Shown here piece after piece: positions 26,369 through 35,826 of a stretch of DNA of 64,000 bases. Positions within the stretch are counted from its first letter, which is position 1. Every line of letters begins with the position of its first letter. The notes below the pieces were generated by a model, which was not told the origin of the DNA, did not search any database, and saw nothing but the letters and a program-made list of their open reading frames with translations. The DNA is from Bacteroidales bacterium (GTDB lineage: Bacteria; Bacteroidota; Bacteroidia; Bacteroidales; Muribaculaceae). A program made the position numbers and the translations under genes. Location of the stretch: positions 1 to 64,000 of the forward strand of contig JAAVFL010000005.1 of the NCBI GenBank assembly GCA_014800795.1, written 5' to 3'.

Positions 26369-26406
26369 GCAGCTTATCAAATTAAGAAATTATCTGAATA
26401 CAGGGC

Positions 26407-27747
26407 TTAGAGGCGGCTCTTGATCTTGGCAGTTTCCTCTTCGTAGCCGGGCTTTTCGAGAAGAGCGAACATGTTGCGCTTGTAGTCTTCCACACCGGGC
26501 TGATTGAAGGGGTTCACATCGAGAATATAGCCGGAGATACCGCAGCCTTTCTCGAAGAAGTAGATGAGCTCGCCGAGATAACGCTCCTCGAGAGCGGGGA
26601 TGGTGATGCGGATGTTGGGTACACCGCCGTCGACGTGGGCGATGCGGGTTCCGAGTTCGGCCATCTTGTTGACCTCGTCGACACGTTTGCCGGCGAGATA
26701 GTTTAGACCGTCGAGGTTGGCGGCATCAGTGGGGATAGCCACTTCGTGGCGGGGTTTCTCAACGGAAAGAACTGTCTCGAAGATGATGCGCTCGCCGTCC
26801 TGAATCCACTGGCCCATTGAGTGGAGATCTGTAGAGTTGTCGACCGATGCGGGGAAGATGCCCTTGTGGTCTTTACCCTCCGACTCGCCGTAGAGCTGTT
26901 TCCACCATTCTGCCATGAAATGGAGTTTGGGGTTGTAGTTAACGAGAATCTCGATCTTTTTGCCGGCGCGGTAGAGGGCGTTGCGGGTGGTTGCATAGAG
27001 AAGCGAGGGGTTGGCATCGGTAGGTTCAACGGTTGCGCGCTGCATGGTGCGTGCGCCTTCAAGGAGTTCGCGGATGCTGAATCCGGCCACAGCGATGGGT
27101 AGCAGACCTACGGGAGTGAGAACCGAGAAACGGCCGCCAACGTTGTCGGCGATGACGAAAGTCTTGTAGCCCTCTTCGGTAGCGAGCTGACGCAGAGCGC
27201 CGCGCTTGGCGTCGGTTATGGCCACGATGCGCTTCGAAGCCTCCTCCTTGCCGATCTGAGTCTCGAGCTGCTCTTTGAGCAGACGGAAAGCGATAGCCGG
27301 TTCGGTGGTAGTGCCCGACTTGGAGATTACGATGATACCGAATTTCTTGTCGCGGAGGAAGTCCTGAAGCTCGCAAAGGTAGTCTTCACCGATGTTCTGT
27401 CCGGCGAATAGAACGCGGCAGCGGCGGTCGTCGTCGGCGCGGAGAGCCGAGAAAGAGTCGGCAAGGGCCTCGATCACAGCCTTTGCGCCAAGGTATGAGC
27501 CACCGATGCCGATAGCCACCACGTAGTCGCACATATCGCGCAGACGGGTGGCCGTAGCTTCGATATCGGCCACAAGTTCCTCTGTAGTTTCTTCAGGGAG
27601 ATTCACCCACCCGAGGAAGTCGGCTCCTGCTCCGGTGCCTTTATGAAGTTTCTCGAGCGCTTCGGCAGCAGCGGGATTGAGTGCCTCGATCTGCTGTGCG
27701 CTCACGGTGGCGAGCACCTCTTTCACATTTACGTTGATATTGCTCAT
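26407..27747 (-). CDS. pgi: Glucose-6-phosphate isomerase
   Basis: The enzyme is 446 aa from the ATG at 27747 ([19 protein letters not shown]). The open frame is 72 bp longer, but those residues cover the promoter and are not family-like. It interconverts glucose-6-phosphate and fructose-6-phosphate in the cytoplasm. Visible hallmarks are [38 protein letters not shown] (sugar-phosphate-binding SIS region), [17 protein letters not shown] (PGI signature 1) and [12 protein letters not shown] near the C-terminus. The length fits the short bacterial PGI type. It has its own -7 box at 27807-27814 and terminator at 26330-26368. Confidence 0.97.
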   Translation of the reverse strand: MSNINVNVKEVLATVSAQQIEALNPAAAEALEKLHKGTGAGADFLGWVNLPEETTEELVADIEATATRLRDMCDYVVAIGIGGSYLGAKAVIEALADSFSALRADDDRRCRVLFAGQNIGEDYLCELQDFLRDKKFGIIVISKSGTTTEPAIAFRLLKEQLETQIGKEEASKRIVAITDAKRGALRQLATEEGYKTFVIADNVGGRFSVLTPVGLLPIAVAGFSIRELLEGARTMQRATVEPTDANPSLLYATTRNALYRAGKKIEILVNYNPKLHFMAEWWKQLYGESEGKDHKGIFPASVDNSTDLHSMGQWIQDGERIIFETVLSVEKPRHEVAIPTDAANLDGLNYLAGKRVDEVNKMAELGTRIAHVDGGVPNIRITIPALEERYLGELIYFFEKGCGISGYILDVNPFNQPGVEDYKRNMFALLEKPGYEEETAKIKSRL

Positions 27748-27806
27748 TGTTGTTGTGTAGTATATTGATTGTTGTTTATTTACGCGGTTATAACAAATTC
27801 CGGGTG

Positions 27807-27814
27807 CAAAGGTA
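27807..27814 (-). promoter_or_regulatory. -7 box for pgi
   Basis: TACCTTTG on the minus strand (CAAAGGTA on plus), 60 bp before the ATG at 27747. Confidence 0.5.
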
Positions 27815-27893
27815 CTCAATTATTTTCTCTCTGACCCCGATTTTTAACCACAAAGTGAGAAGTAACTCTACGCGGCAGCAACAGCGCCGGCGG

Positions 27894-29237
27894 TCAGCTG
27901 ACTGCGAAAAGCCAGCTTATGGGGAAAACATCGGTGAATGCGCGGCGGCGGCCATAGAAGGCGCTGCGCTCATCGTCGGTAGGGAAACCGGGCGGAACAT
28001 AACATGCCAGAGCTTCAACCACTCCCCTGCGGTCGGAAAGCGTGGCAGAGTTCGCATTATATCTTTTTTCAAGGCGGTCGAGATATTTCTTCAGCTTTCC
28101 GGAAAGTTTTCCACCGCGGAGTTCAGCGAGATATGAGCGCATCCCCTCGTAGCCGTCGCGTAGCCATACAAGCATAGCCTTGGCCCCGAAAAGGTTAAGT
28201 TGCTCATCATTTGTGGCATATTGTCCGCATAGCAGATCTTTTTCAAGTTGCGCGATTTCTTCGCACAGAGCCTCATCGAAAGGATGAAAACGCATGTAAC
28301 TTTTCAGGTTATTATAATACTGGCTCTTACCCTTGGGATTCAGCCAATAATCGGTAGGATACAGATAACCGTCGGCAATGCGGGCGTCAATGAGACCGAT
28401 CGCCGCATCGTAAAAAGTGTCGGCCGGGGCCCCAGACACATAGTCATGTATGATAGCGCGCAACGCACCGAGCCATGCCTCTGAGCGGCCGCTGTAGTTT
28501 TCAGCCTTATTCATCTTTATAGTTATCCCGGTTACAGGATCGGAGGAGGTTTCATAGCGGGTCTGATACTCCTCGAGACTGTTGTCGGCAAACGTCACCG
28601 CCTGCCCGGAGCGGTTTCTGGAACATAGCGCCCTGATCAGCCCGGTAAGAATCTGGGGAGAGTCGGAGAAAAATATTCCGTTTTTCTCCATAGTCCGGAG
28701 AGCCTGCTGTTCCTTTTGCTCATCAGGAACCGGATCTTTTTCATTAAATCCCCATTCGCAGGCGTGGTACCATGCCTGCTCGAACTGCTTCTTCATCCCC
28801 GTGGGAATACGATAGTTATATTTAGGGAAGTGGCTGCTGAACGGGAAAAGAATTGTGGTATATGAGTTGACCGCGCTGATGCCTTCGTAACCCGGTTTCC
28901 ATTCCATTTTATCGATCACCCGCTCCATCTCGGCGATCAGCAGCGGGTGGGGTTTTTCCTTGATGTTTTCGATATAGAACTCCTCCACATTGCCGTCGGC
29001 CTTTACAAGAAGCGATACCACAGCTTCATTCCATTTCTGCACTCTCCACGCATCCTGAGGGTAAATGAAATTTTTATTGATAAACTTCTCCACATCACCA
29101 TCAAGGTTTCCCAAAAATGCAGGCATACAAGCCGGACGGTCGTGGATATAGAGATTGCGGGGCTGAACGGATACAGCCGCGAACAACACAGACATCACCG
29201 TAAGAAGCATGCATGTGGTTGAACTTGAAATTTTCAT
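27894..29237 (-). CDS. Exported protein with an N-terminal TonB-C-like domain, unknown function
   Basis: The 447-aa protein has a signal peptide (MKISSSTTCMLLTVMSVLFAAVSV). It is followed by a TonB C-terminal-like segment, residues about 45-110: FINKNFIYPQDAWRVQKWNE, then VVSLLVKADGNVEEF. Such segments occur in energy-transducing TonB proteins, but here the domain sits right after the signal peptide, with no membrane anchor or proline-rich spacer. About 330 mostly helical residues follow (DARIADGYLYPTDYWLNPKG, YLDRLEKRYNANSATLSDRR). It is therefore unlikely to be a true TonB and may be a periplasmic protein using the fold for binding. It is a single gene. Confidence 0.65.
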   Translation of the reverse strand: MKISSSTTCMLLTVMSVLFAAVSVQPRNLYIHDRPACMPAFLGNLDGDVEKFINKNFIYPQDAWRVQKWNEAVVSLLVKADGNVEEFYIENIKEKPHPLLIAEMERVIDKMEWKPGYEGISAVNSYTTILFPFSSHFPKYNYRIPTGMKKQFEQAWYHACEWGFNEKDPVPDEQKEQQALRTMEKNGIFFSDSPQILTGLIRALCSRNRSGQAVTFADNSLEEYQTRYETSSDPVTGITIKMNKAENYSGRSEAWLGALRAIIHDYVSGAPADTFYDAAIGLIDARIADGYLYPTDYWLNPKGKSQYYNNLKSYMRFHPFDEALCEEIAQLEKDLLCGQYATNDEQLNLFGAKAMLVWLRDGYEGMRSYLAELRGGKLSGKLKKYLDRLEKRYNANSATLSDRRGVVEALACYVPPGFPTDDERSAFYGRRRAFTDVFPISWLFAVS

Positions 29238-29310
29238 GATTACAGCGAAGTTAAGCAGGATAAATCTAAGGCATACAACGTGTTCCTTATTTCGCGCAAG
29301 TTACAAAAAA

Positions 29311-29337
29311 GCGGCGGGGCTGATGTAATCCCACCGC
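29311..29337 (-). terminator. Intrinsic terminator after the cytochrome c synthase operon
   Basis: On the minus strand GCGGTGGG (29330-29337) pairs with CCCGCCGC (29311-29319 region) and is followed by TTTTTT (29305-29310). It lies about 120 bp past the ccsBA stop and separates the operon from the TonB-like-domain gene. Confidence 0.7.
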
Positions 29338-29414
29338 ATATATTAAGTAATTTTAACCGATGAGGTCTCCCACGGTAACAATTCTGCGAACGCAAGGTGT
29401 TGATGCGGATGGAT

Positions 29415-29446
29415 ACCCAGTTACTTATCCACCCAGTTACTTATCC
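29415..29446. repeat. Tandem 16-bp duplication
   Basis: ACCCAGTTACTTATCC occurs twice head to tail (29415-29430, 29431-29446), just beyond the end of the cytochrome c synthase gene. Confidence 0.85.
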
Positions 29447-29454
29447 ACCTCCCG

Positions 29455-31482
29455 TCAAGCGTAGGAATGCAGCCCAGGAAGCAGGTAGTTGGCCCCGAAG
29501 TAGGTGAACAGAACTGCAAGGAATGCCAGTGCGAGATAAGAGCTTACTGCCTTCGGATTCCGGAAAAACCCGACAGACCGGCGATGAAGCGGCAAGGCGT
29601 ATATGAGCATTGTTACAAGAGCGCATGTCTCCTTCGGATCCCACCCCCAATAACGCCCCCAGGCCTGATTAGCCCATACAGCGCCTGTAAAGATACCCGC
29701 AGCGAGCAGAAACACGGCAGGAAGGAGCAATACAAGGCTGAGATCAGCGAGATTGCGGCGCCGGGTATCACCTGCACACAGAGCCGTTACTGAGACAACG
29801 GTTATCAATGCCGCCAGAGAATAGGCCGTCATTACCAGAAGAACATGCACGCTAAGCCACGGGGAGGCGAGTACGGGCATAAGAGGGCCGATCTGCACAC
29901 CACCTCCGCTCATAGCGGCAACCAGCGTTGCAAGCCCTGCGGCAACAAGCAGTCCACCACGAACGATCTGCCACCTTCCCGCCGCAACTACCGAACCGAC
30001 AAGCGCGATGAACCCCATCGTAAGCATTGTTTCGTATCCATTCGATAGCGGTATGTGACCGCCGATATACCATCGCGCCGCCAGAAGCGCGGAAACATAG
30101 ATCAATCCAACCGCAGCAACCAGAAATGAGAACCGGCAGAGCGACCGCGCATATCGGCGTGGCAACTGACAGACACTCAGAAATACCAAAATCAAACCGG
30201 CCATCACGAACAGCCCTCCGCAAGGGAAAAGTTTCACATATCTGCTGTAGAGCCTCTCGACCGATGCTTTTTTCATCAACTGATCGCAATCGGTGCCTCC
30301 TGCCGCCAACACCTCCCTCTGAAAACCGGCAATACAGCCGAATACCGAATCCACAGCCACGTTACGTCCCTGCGCAAGAAGGCGGTTGATATCCGGCAGA
30401 GTACCTGATATGAATTGCCACTGTGCGGCATCGATAGCCGACGGGCGAACCGATCCCCATGAAAGCCATTCCCTGACTCCCGAAGCGCTCTCATATGGAA
30501 ACATGCGGAAAGCAGCACCGGTCGCTACAGTAGAAATGAGGGCTACTCTGGCATCGGCGTCAAGTACATTGCGGTCGGTTCGGTCGGCAATCAACGTTTC
30601 CAGCCGGTAACCGTCGGGGGAGAAAAAGTCGCGTAGCGACGCGTAGTTTCCGTCAACTCCGAGCGCTTCGCACAATTTTCGCCCCTTTATCCTGATCATC
30701 GGTTCTCGCTTCCAACTGTCGTAATAGAAAAGCCAGCCGGCAAGAACCTGCTCCGGGGTAAGTCCACGGTAATTGTCTGAACCGCATAGAGCGCGTGTGA
30801 AATCGGCGGCAAACGCCGACATAGGCCGTATGCGTCCCTGATCATATATGAGCAGCTTACCCATCTCGCGCGCCAGGGGGCGCTGAATGGTAGAAGGAAG
30901 CGTCCGTTCAGACGCAGGGGTTGCTCCACCCCGGACAGCGGACATCAGCACCACAACCACTACCGGCAGACGCCTCACGGCCGCACGCCAGCCCGTTGAT
31001 CGGGAGAGAAGAAAAAAAATCATCGAGACCCCCAGAAGTATATATCCGGTATATGTCACGGCGATACCCGCCGGATCGCGGGCTATGGTAAGCGTTGAAC
31101 TTCCCGGGGCAACTGCCGTCTGATAGAATCGCCAGCCACGGTACTGAAACACACGGTTCATAGATACACGTCCGTCAGCAACCGATCCATCGGGAAGATT
31201 GATCCGAAGTTCCGATGCAAAATCCGAAGGGGAGGAGGTATCGGGATAGTAGCTCACCTCGGTGGCGAGCAACTGAACGCAGAAAGGCAACTTCCCGTCG
31301 CCGATATTGCCTGTAACCTCATAACGGCATACCGGTTCTCCCCCCTCGGAAAGGGTTATCTTTCCCTGAATTCCGGTAAAATGCGTGATTAAGGCTCCCG
31401 CCACAACCACGCTCAACGCAATGTGGAGCGCGAAAGTGGCGGGGGACCTGAAAAGAATATTTAACGACTTGCTTATTTTCAT
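29455..31482 (-). CDS. ccsBA: Fused cytochrome c synthase, ResB-CcsA type (CcsBA)
   Basis: The protein is 675 aa from the ATG at 31482 (MKISKSLNILFRSPATFALH). The longer open frame would overlap the previous gene. The N-terminal ResB-like part (about 1-175) has two membrane segments around a periplasmic domain. The C-terminal CcsA-like part (about 420-675) has six or more membrane segments and the haem-handling motif WANQAWGRYWGWDPKET. This system II machine attaches haem to CxxCH motifs in the periplasm. It starts 10 bp after the di-heme oxidoreductase gene, so it is probably dedicated to maturing that protein. It closes a four-gene operon. Confidence 0.9.
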   Translation of the reverse strand: MKISKSLNILFRSPATFALHIALSVVVAGALITHFTGIQGKITLSEGGEPVCRYEVTGNIGDGKLPFCVQLLATEVSYYPDTSSPSDFASELRINLPDGSVADGRVSMNRVFQYRGWRFYQTAVAPGSSTLTIARDPAGIAVTYTGYILLGVSMIFFLLSRSTGWRAAVRRLPVVVVVLMSAVRGGATPASERTLPSTIQRPLAREMGKLLIYDQGRIRPMSAFAADFTRALCGSDNYRGLTPEQVLAGWLFYYDSWKREPMIRIKGRKLCEALGVDGNYASLRDFFSPDGYRLETLIADRTDRNVLDADARVALISTVATGAAFRMFPYESASGVREWLSWGSVRPSAIDAAQWQFISGTLPDINRLLAQGRNVAVDSVFGCIAGFQREVLAAGGTDCDQLMKKASVERLYSRYVKLFPCGGLFVMAGLILVFLSVCQLPRRYARSLCRFSFLVAAVGLIYVSALLAARWYIGGHIPLSNGYETMLTMGFIALVGSVVAAGRWQIVRGGLLVAAGLATLVAAMSGGGVQIGPLMPVLASPWLSVHVLLVMTAYSLAALITVVSVTALCAGDTRRRNLADLSLVLLLPAVFLLAAGIFTGAVWANQAWGRYWGWDPKETCALVTMLIYALPLHRRSVGFFRNPKAVSSYLALAFLAVLFTYFGANYLLPGLHSYA

Positions 31483-31492
31483 CTGAAGAGTG

Positions 31493-33142
31493 TCAAATAG
31501 CATCGACAAAAGCGCATACTGCATCGCGGTCGGCTTTCGGCAACCGGCGGAAGTTCTCTACGGAGCGTCGTCCGTCGCTCTGCGGCGAATATCCGTGCCA
31601 CATTATGGCCTCCATGGCGTTGCGGGCGCGACAATCGTGCAGGCGGTCGGCAGTGGCCGATCCGGTAATGCGCTGGTGCAGTCCGCGTCCCCAGAGAGGA
31701 GTGGTGCGACACCATCCGCCGCGGATATCATTAGCCATCAGAAGTTTGTGCTGAACCATATCGGTATATGGCCATATAGTCTGATAGGGATATCTCGGCA
31801 ATTCATCCGCCTTGAAGAAACGGGCCGGATCGACAACGCGGTCGGGACCGGTGGTCCACGACGGACGATGGCAATATGCACATCCGATCTCCTCGAAAAG
31901 CTCACGGCCACGCACAACCTCCGGATCGTCGACATCACGCACGGCGGGAACAGCCAGTCCGCGATGCCATACCATCAGATCTGTGTATTCATCGTCGGTC
32001 ATCTCGGCCGGAAGGTTCCTGGAGTTGAGATAGGCCAGGATACGTGTCTCGATCGCTCCTTCATGCCATTCGGGATGTTCCATGTCCGGATCAATGCGCG
32101 ATATGTATGCATCGAAACCGGCCTGCACCTCGGGATCGCGCGACGAGTAGTCGGCATATGTTCCGGCAGCGTCAAGATAGTGGTATCTGCGGTCCGAGCG
32201 GGTAACATTCGTGATATTCCATATGGCATTGGCACCGGCCGCATCCTGAAGCGGTCCGCGCGACAATGCATATGTGAAACGTCGTGCATAGCCTGTGCCA
32301 TCGCCCTGAAGCGTGTTGGCATACGGGCTTTTCCACTGTCCGCTCTCGAAGTAGGCGGTATTGAGCCCGTTGGGTAAATATCCGTCGCTCTCTTCCAGTT
32401 CCCACTGCGCATTGATATCCTCCTCGGCTATGGCATCGAGCAGCCCCGTACCGTATATGCCTATCGTACTCTCAAGTTTCACCGCATAGGGAGTGGGTAG
32501 CGTGTAACCTTGATTTACTACATATATGGCATCTTCCGGCATGGTTACTTCGGGGTAGGTGAGTTCGTAGGTTTCTCCGTCGGGAAAACGGTTGCCCCAT
32601 TCGTCGGTGGCAGTCACCCAATGCACATTCACTTTGCTTTCGTCGACCGGTGCCTTGAATGGGGCCACAGCGTAGCCCTGAGGCATGCCTGCCAGCCAGG
32701 GCACGTATGCCTCCGTTTCCGGATTGTAGACAACCAGCAGACAGCCGTTTCCGGGATCTTTAGTGCTGAAACTCCCTTCACGGAGCCGTTGTCCGTGGCC
32801 GTAGTTGGGATGGCAGTGGAGGCATGAGGTGCGGATGTAGACAGGTCCAAGCCCATGGCGCACACCGCTTGTATTAGTCATGAACGGTTTCTCGAAAAGC
32901 GCTTCGCCATTTTTGAACGACTGATACATTCCGGCATCCATCACAGCCTGTGTAGGTTGTTCGAAGGCATTGGCGGTGAAGAGTTCGGATGTTCCCAGAA
33001 CTCCGCCGGCATAATACCATTCAGGCTTGGCGGCAGAATCGGTCTTTCCGGGCATATCCGTTACCGGTTCGTCGTCGGAACATGAAGCCAAAGCTATCGA
33101 GGCCGCTGCTAAAATAATAAATCCGGACCTTTTGACATTCAT
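31493..33142 (-). CDS. Di-heme oxidoreductase lipoprotein (DUF1111/DHOR-like)
   Basis: The 549-aa protein has a lipoprotein signal ending LASC (Cys21), placing it on the periplasmic or outer surface side. It has two c-type haem motifs: CLHCH (Cys107, Cys110, His111) and CAYCH (Cys421, Cys424, His425). The spread of the two motifs and the surrounding GGWCRTTPLWGRGLHQRITG and AIMWHG stretches fit the DUF1111 di-heme family, sometimes called thiol oxidoreductase. The reaction in this operon is not known; oxidising or reducing iron next to imelysin is an attractive inference. The gene lies 30 bp after the imelysin gene. Confidence 0.85.
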   Translation of the reverse strand: MNVKRSGFIILAAASIALASCSDDEPVTDMPGKTDSAAKPEWYYAGGVLGTSELFTANAFEQPTQAVMDAGMYQSFKNGEALFEKPFMTNTSGVRHGLGPVYIRTSCLHCHPNYGHGQRLREGSFSTKDPGNGCLLVVYNPETEAYVPWLAGMPQGYAVAPFKAPVDESKVNVHWVTATDEWGNRFPDGETYELTYPEVTMPEDAIYVVNQGYTLPTPYAVKLESTIGIYGTGLLDAIAEEDINAQWELEESDGYLPNGLNTAYFESGQWKSPYANTLQGDGTGYARRFTYALSRGPLQDAAGANAIWNITNVTRSDRRYHYLDAAGTYADYSSRDPEVQAGFDAYISRIDPDMEHPEWHEGAIETRILAYLNSRNLPAEMTDDEYTDLMVWHRGLAVPAVRDVDDPEVVRGRELFEEIGCAYCHRPSWTTGPDRVVDPARFFKADELPRYPYQTIWPYTDMVQHKLLMANDIRGGWCRTTPLWGRGLHQRITGSATADRLHDCRARNAMEAIMWHGYSPQSDGRRSVENFRRLPKADRDAVCAFVDAI

Positions 33143-33172
33143 CTGAGTAAATCGTTATGTAATTTCAATATA

Positions 33173-34336
33173 TTACTTTCCCAACAGATTATATACCTCT
33201 GCAAGCACATCGGCGAGAGTGACCCCGGCAGCCGTCATAGCCTCGGCAGCTTCACGACCGGATGCCGTTTTGGTGAACGGTTCGGGAACAGCTTCGATGG
33301 TCCTGATTGTGTTGTCGATAATGGTTCGCACGCGGGTATCGAGGTCTGCATCTACCGATGCCACATAGGTGCTTATGGATGTGTCGCCCGTGCGGGATCC
33401 GCAATATGAATTGCGTATCGAGCGGATATTGTCGGCGAAATCCTCAATGGAGTTGAGGCTATAGGGCGATTCGATATAGTTTTTGTCCTCGTCGTCGGCG
33501 GCATAATGCGGCCGGCCGATTTTGGTATTGCCAACCTCATCGGCAATATCGATACACCCCTGGATAATCTCTTCGGCAGCTTCCTGATATGTACGGAAAT
33601 GCGATCCGGGTTCACCGCTGTGTTTCATCTCCCATCCGTAGTTTTCGTTGTAGTCGAGTTCGGCATCTGCAAGAATCTGCTGCTTACGCTCCGACACACC
33701 GTCTGTTCCTGCCCAGCAGGCCTCAAGACAAACACACTGGTCGCGCAGATCTTCAGCGACTGCAACCATATATAGAAGTTCCTCTTCGGTGTAGTTGAGC
33801 GAATGGGGCTGCGATTCATTCTCATCGACAGTGAGTTCAAACAGCATATACTCAAGCGAGTGGAAACCTATCAGACCATAGCCGCCGTTATTGATGAGAT
33901 TCCAGTTCTTATGTGCGCGGATATCAGCGAGGAGGTCGTCCATTGCGGCCTTGTCGAGAGGCCATGAGTCGATATGCGGGTCAATATTGTGGTTAGCGGC
34001 GGGACCGAACAGGAAGGCTTCGGAAAGCTCCCAGCTTTTCCGCGACTGTTTCCATACTTCGCCTGCACTGACAACATCGGCCGTCGTAAGAGTTCCCTCA
34101 AGACTTTTCTCCATTATCGCGTTGCATAGATCTGCCAGTTCAACGGCGGCATCAGCCATATCGGCATAAGTAGGAAGTACCGTATGGTCGATATAAGCCA
34201 CTACGGCATCGCGCAGGACACTCTCCTGCTGTTCGTAAGGATTGAATTCATTGGTGGTGTCGTCGGAGCATGAACACAGCAGTGTTGCCACGCATGCCGT
34301 TCCGGCAAGAAAGGATTTGATAACGGTTGATTTCAT
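33173..34336 (-). CDS. Imelysin-family lipoprotein (IrpA/M75-like)
   Basis: The 387-aa protein has a lipoprotein signal (ATLLCSC, likely lipidated Cys23). The imelysin GxHxxE motif is present as GFHSLE (Gly157, His159, Glu162). Upstream NIDPHIDSWPLD is also typical of the family. Imelysins are periplasmic or surface proteins tied to iron uptake and are related to EfeO. Peptidase activity has been proposed but is doubtful. It is encoded between a porin and a di-heme oxidoreductase with gaps of about 30-35 bp, so these gene products probably act together. Confidence 0.9.
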   Translation of the reverse strand: MKSTVIKSFLAGTACVATLLCSCSDDTTNEFNPYEQQESVLRDAVVAYIDHTVLPTYADMADAAVELADLCNAIMEKSLEGTLTTADVVSAGEVWKQSRKSWELSEAFLFGPAANHNIDPHIDSWPLDKAAMDDLLADIRAHKNWNLINNGGYGLIGFHSLEYMLFELTVDENESQPHSLNYTEEELLYMVAVAEDLRDQCVCLEACWAGTDGVSERKQQILADAELDYNENYGWEMKHSGEPGSHFRTYQEAAEEIIQGCIDIADEVGNTKIGRPHYAADDEDKNYIESPYSLNSIEDFADNIRSIRNSYCGSRTGDTSISTYVASVDADLDTRVRTIIDNTIRTIEAVPEPFTKTASGREAAEAMTAAGVTLADVLAEVYNLLGK

Positions 34337-34371
34337 TGAACGATATAATTACAAGTTTTATTTTATGAGTT

Positions 34372-35712
34372 TCACAGGAAGAATCCGGCATATGCCACTC
34401 CGATGGATATGGCGGGTTCGTTGTTGTAGCGTTTCTCAAGCAACCCTATGGAATATTCCCCTTTGACTACGATCTGAGGCAGCGGATACCAGTTGACACC
34501 GGCTGCTATGCGCTGACGGCCACACCATCCAAGAGGCGTTCCGTGTTCCATTCGATACATGGAGTCGTAATAGTCGTAGCGTCCGAAAATATAGAACCTC
34601 TGATTCTCGGCACTCATGCGTGGTATGAAAGAGAATATGTCGTAGCCGGCCTCCACACCGGCTGCAATAGCGTCGGAGGCTATTTCCTGGCGTTTGGAAG
34701 TGGTGTTTTTCGACATATGGATGTTGAAGTCGGAGATATGGTGCGAATCGGAAAGATGGCCGTAATCGAAATAGCCTCGTACCTTGGCATTACGCGGATT
34801 CCAATCGAAATCGAATGAGCCGATTGCGACGGTACCTGTGATTCCACTGTTTTTGGAGTTATCGATCGGATAGAGTGTGTTGCGGAACGAGCGCCCGGCA
34901 TATCCGCTTACGGACAGGCGCAACCCTGCGCGCGGTATGCGATAGTCGACACGGGCCGCTCCCGCGAGATTGTTGGCAATCTTGAATTCAAACGGCGATG
35001 CCGAACCGTCGTGAATCCATCCCTGATTGCCGAACCGCTCGCTGTCAAGCCCCGGCATAAGCATGGCCGTGTAGCTCCACGGACCGGCTGTTCCGACAAC
35101 GCTGAGCGCCACCTCATGCCATGTGCATGGCATTATGGTGTTTTCACCTTCCGGACGGTATACACCGAAGAAATTCAAAGGCTCGTGGCGGGCATTAGTA
35201 GCTCCGACCGGTACGACCTGCATACCGGCACGCACCTTCAGTTGCGGAAAAAATTCTTTCTGAATGTAAAATTGCTCGAGAGCCACTTCACCGCCTCGTT
35301 CTATCTCCTTCTCATACTCGCCGGATTCTTCCGGCTCGATTTCTACTGCTGCTTCCACTCCGCCATGCTCAAATTCTATCTCGGAGGTCATACTCCATCC
35401 CTTACCGAAATTATATCCGAGATAGATCACCACATGCGGCAGATCGAAACGCCCGTGGCTCGCATCGCGATATTTTTCAGGAGAGGAATAGCGCTTGTAG
35501 TCATCGCTGAAAAAGTTGTAGCTATATACGGCTTCACCATAGCCCCCGACGGTAAGGCGGTTCAGAAAACTGTTGTCGGAGTGTCCTTCGGCATATGCCG
35601 ATACAGTAGCCACTGCAACCGTACTCCCCAGTATGGCTGCCCGAATCACCCGCTTACTAAATTGCACATAAATCCCCTTACCCCATTCCTCTATATACCG
35701 GAAATGTGACAT
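34372..35712 (-). CDS. Outer-membrane porin, OprO/P-like, first gene of the imelysin operon
   Basis: The 446-aa protein carries an N-terminal targeting sequence (VIRAAILGSTVAVATVSAYAEG). A beta-barrel follows with alternating aromatic and charged strands (LTVGGYGEAVYSYNFF, RFDLPHVVIYLGYNFGKGW) and ends in a terminal aromatic strand (ISIGVAYAGFFL), as in outer-membrane barrels. A Glu-rich loop (VEIEPEESGEYEKEIERGGE, residues about 125-144) could attract cations. It most resembles phosphate-selective-porin-type proteins, but the metal-related operon suggests a different cargo (inference). A canonical promoter lies just upstream. Confidence 0.8.
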   Translation of the reverse strand: MSHFRYIEEWGKGIYVQFSKRVIRAAILGSTVAVATVSAYAEGHSDNSFLNRLTVGGYGEAVYSYNFFSDDYKRYSSPEKYRDASHGRFDLPHVVIYLGYNFGKGWSMTSEIEFEHGGVEAAVEIEPEESGEYEKEIERGGEVALEQFYIQKEFFPQLKVRAGMQVVPVGATNARHEPLNFFGVYRPEGENTIMPCTWHEVALSVVGTAGPWSYTAMLMPGLDSERFGNQGWIHDGSASPFEFKIANNLAGAARVDYRIPRAGLRLSVSGYAGRSFRNTLYPIDNSKNSGITGTVAIGSFDFDWNPRNAKVRGYFDYGHLSDSHHISDFNIHMSKNTTSKRQEIASDAIAAGVEAGYDIFSFIPRMSAENQRFYIFGRYDYYDSMYRMEHGTPLGWCGRQRIAAGVNWYPLPQIVVKGEYSIGLLEKRYNNEPAISIGVAYAGFFL

Positions 35713-35737
35713 CGCTTAACTTTGTGAATTAACGATG

Positions 35738-35768
35738 CAAAATTACCGCTATATCAATACTTGCACAA
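35738..35768 (-). promoter_or_regulatory. Promoter of the porin-imelysin-DHOR-CcsBA operon
   Basis: On the minus strand -33 TTG (35766-35768), 20-bp spacing, -7 TAATTTTG (35738-35745). The start site would be near 35731, about 20 nt before the ATG at 35712. Confidence 0.65.
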
Positions 35769-35826
35769 TACCTATTTTCAGGTAATTTAACAACCTTTAT
35801 ATATCCGGCATTTCCACGCCCGATAC

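Larger units (their letters stand above)
25864..26406. other. Long regulatory intergenic region upstream of the efflux operon
   Basis: This 543-bp region has no gene. It holds two minus-strand -7 candidates for the efflux operon (26051-26058 and 26232-26239), a 16-bp palindrome (26247-26262) just upstream of the second, and the pgi terminator hairpin (26330-26368). An A-run at 26160-26170 is also present. Confidence 0.55.

Noticed and set aside
31490..32377. 295-codon open frame on the plus strand
   Set aside because: Antisense shadow of the di-heme oxidoreductase gene.
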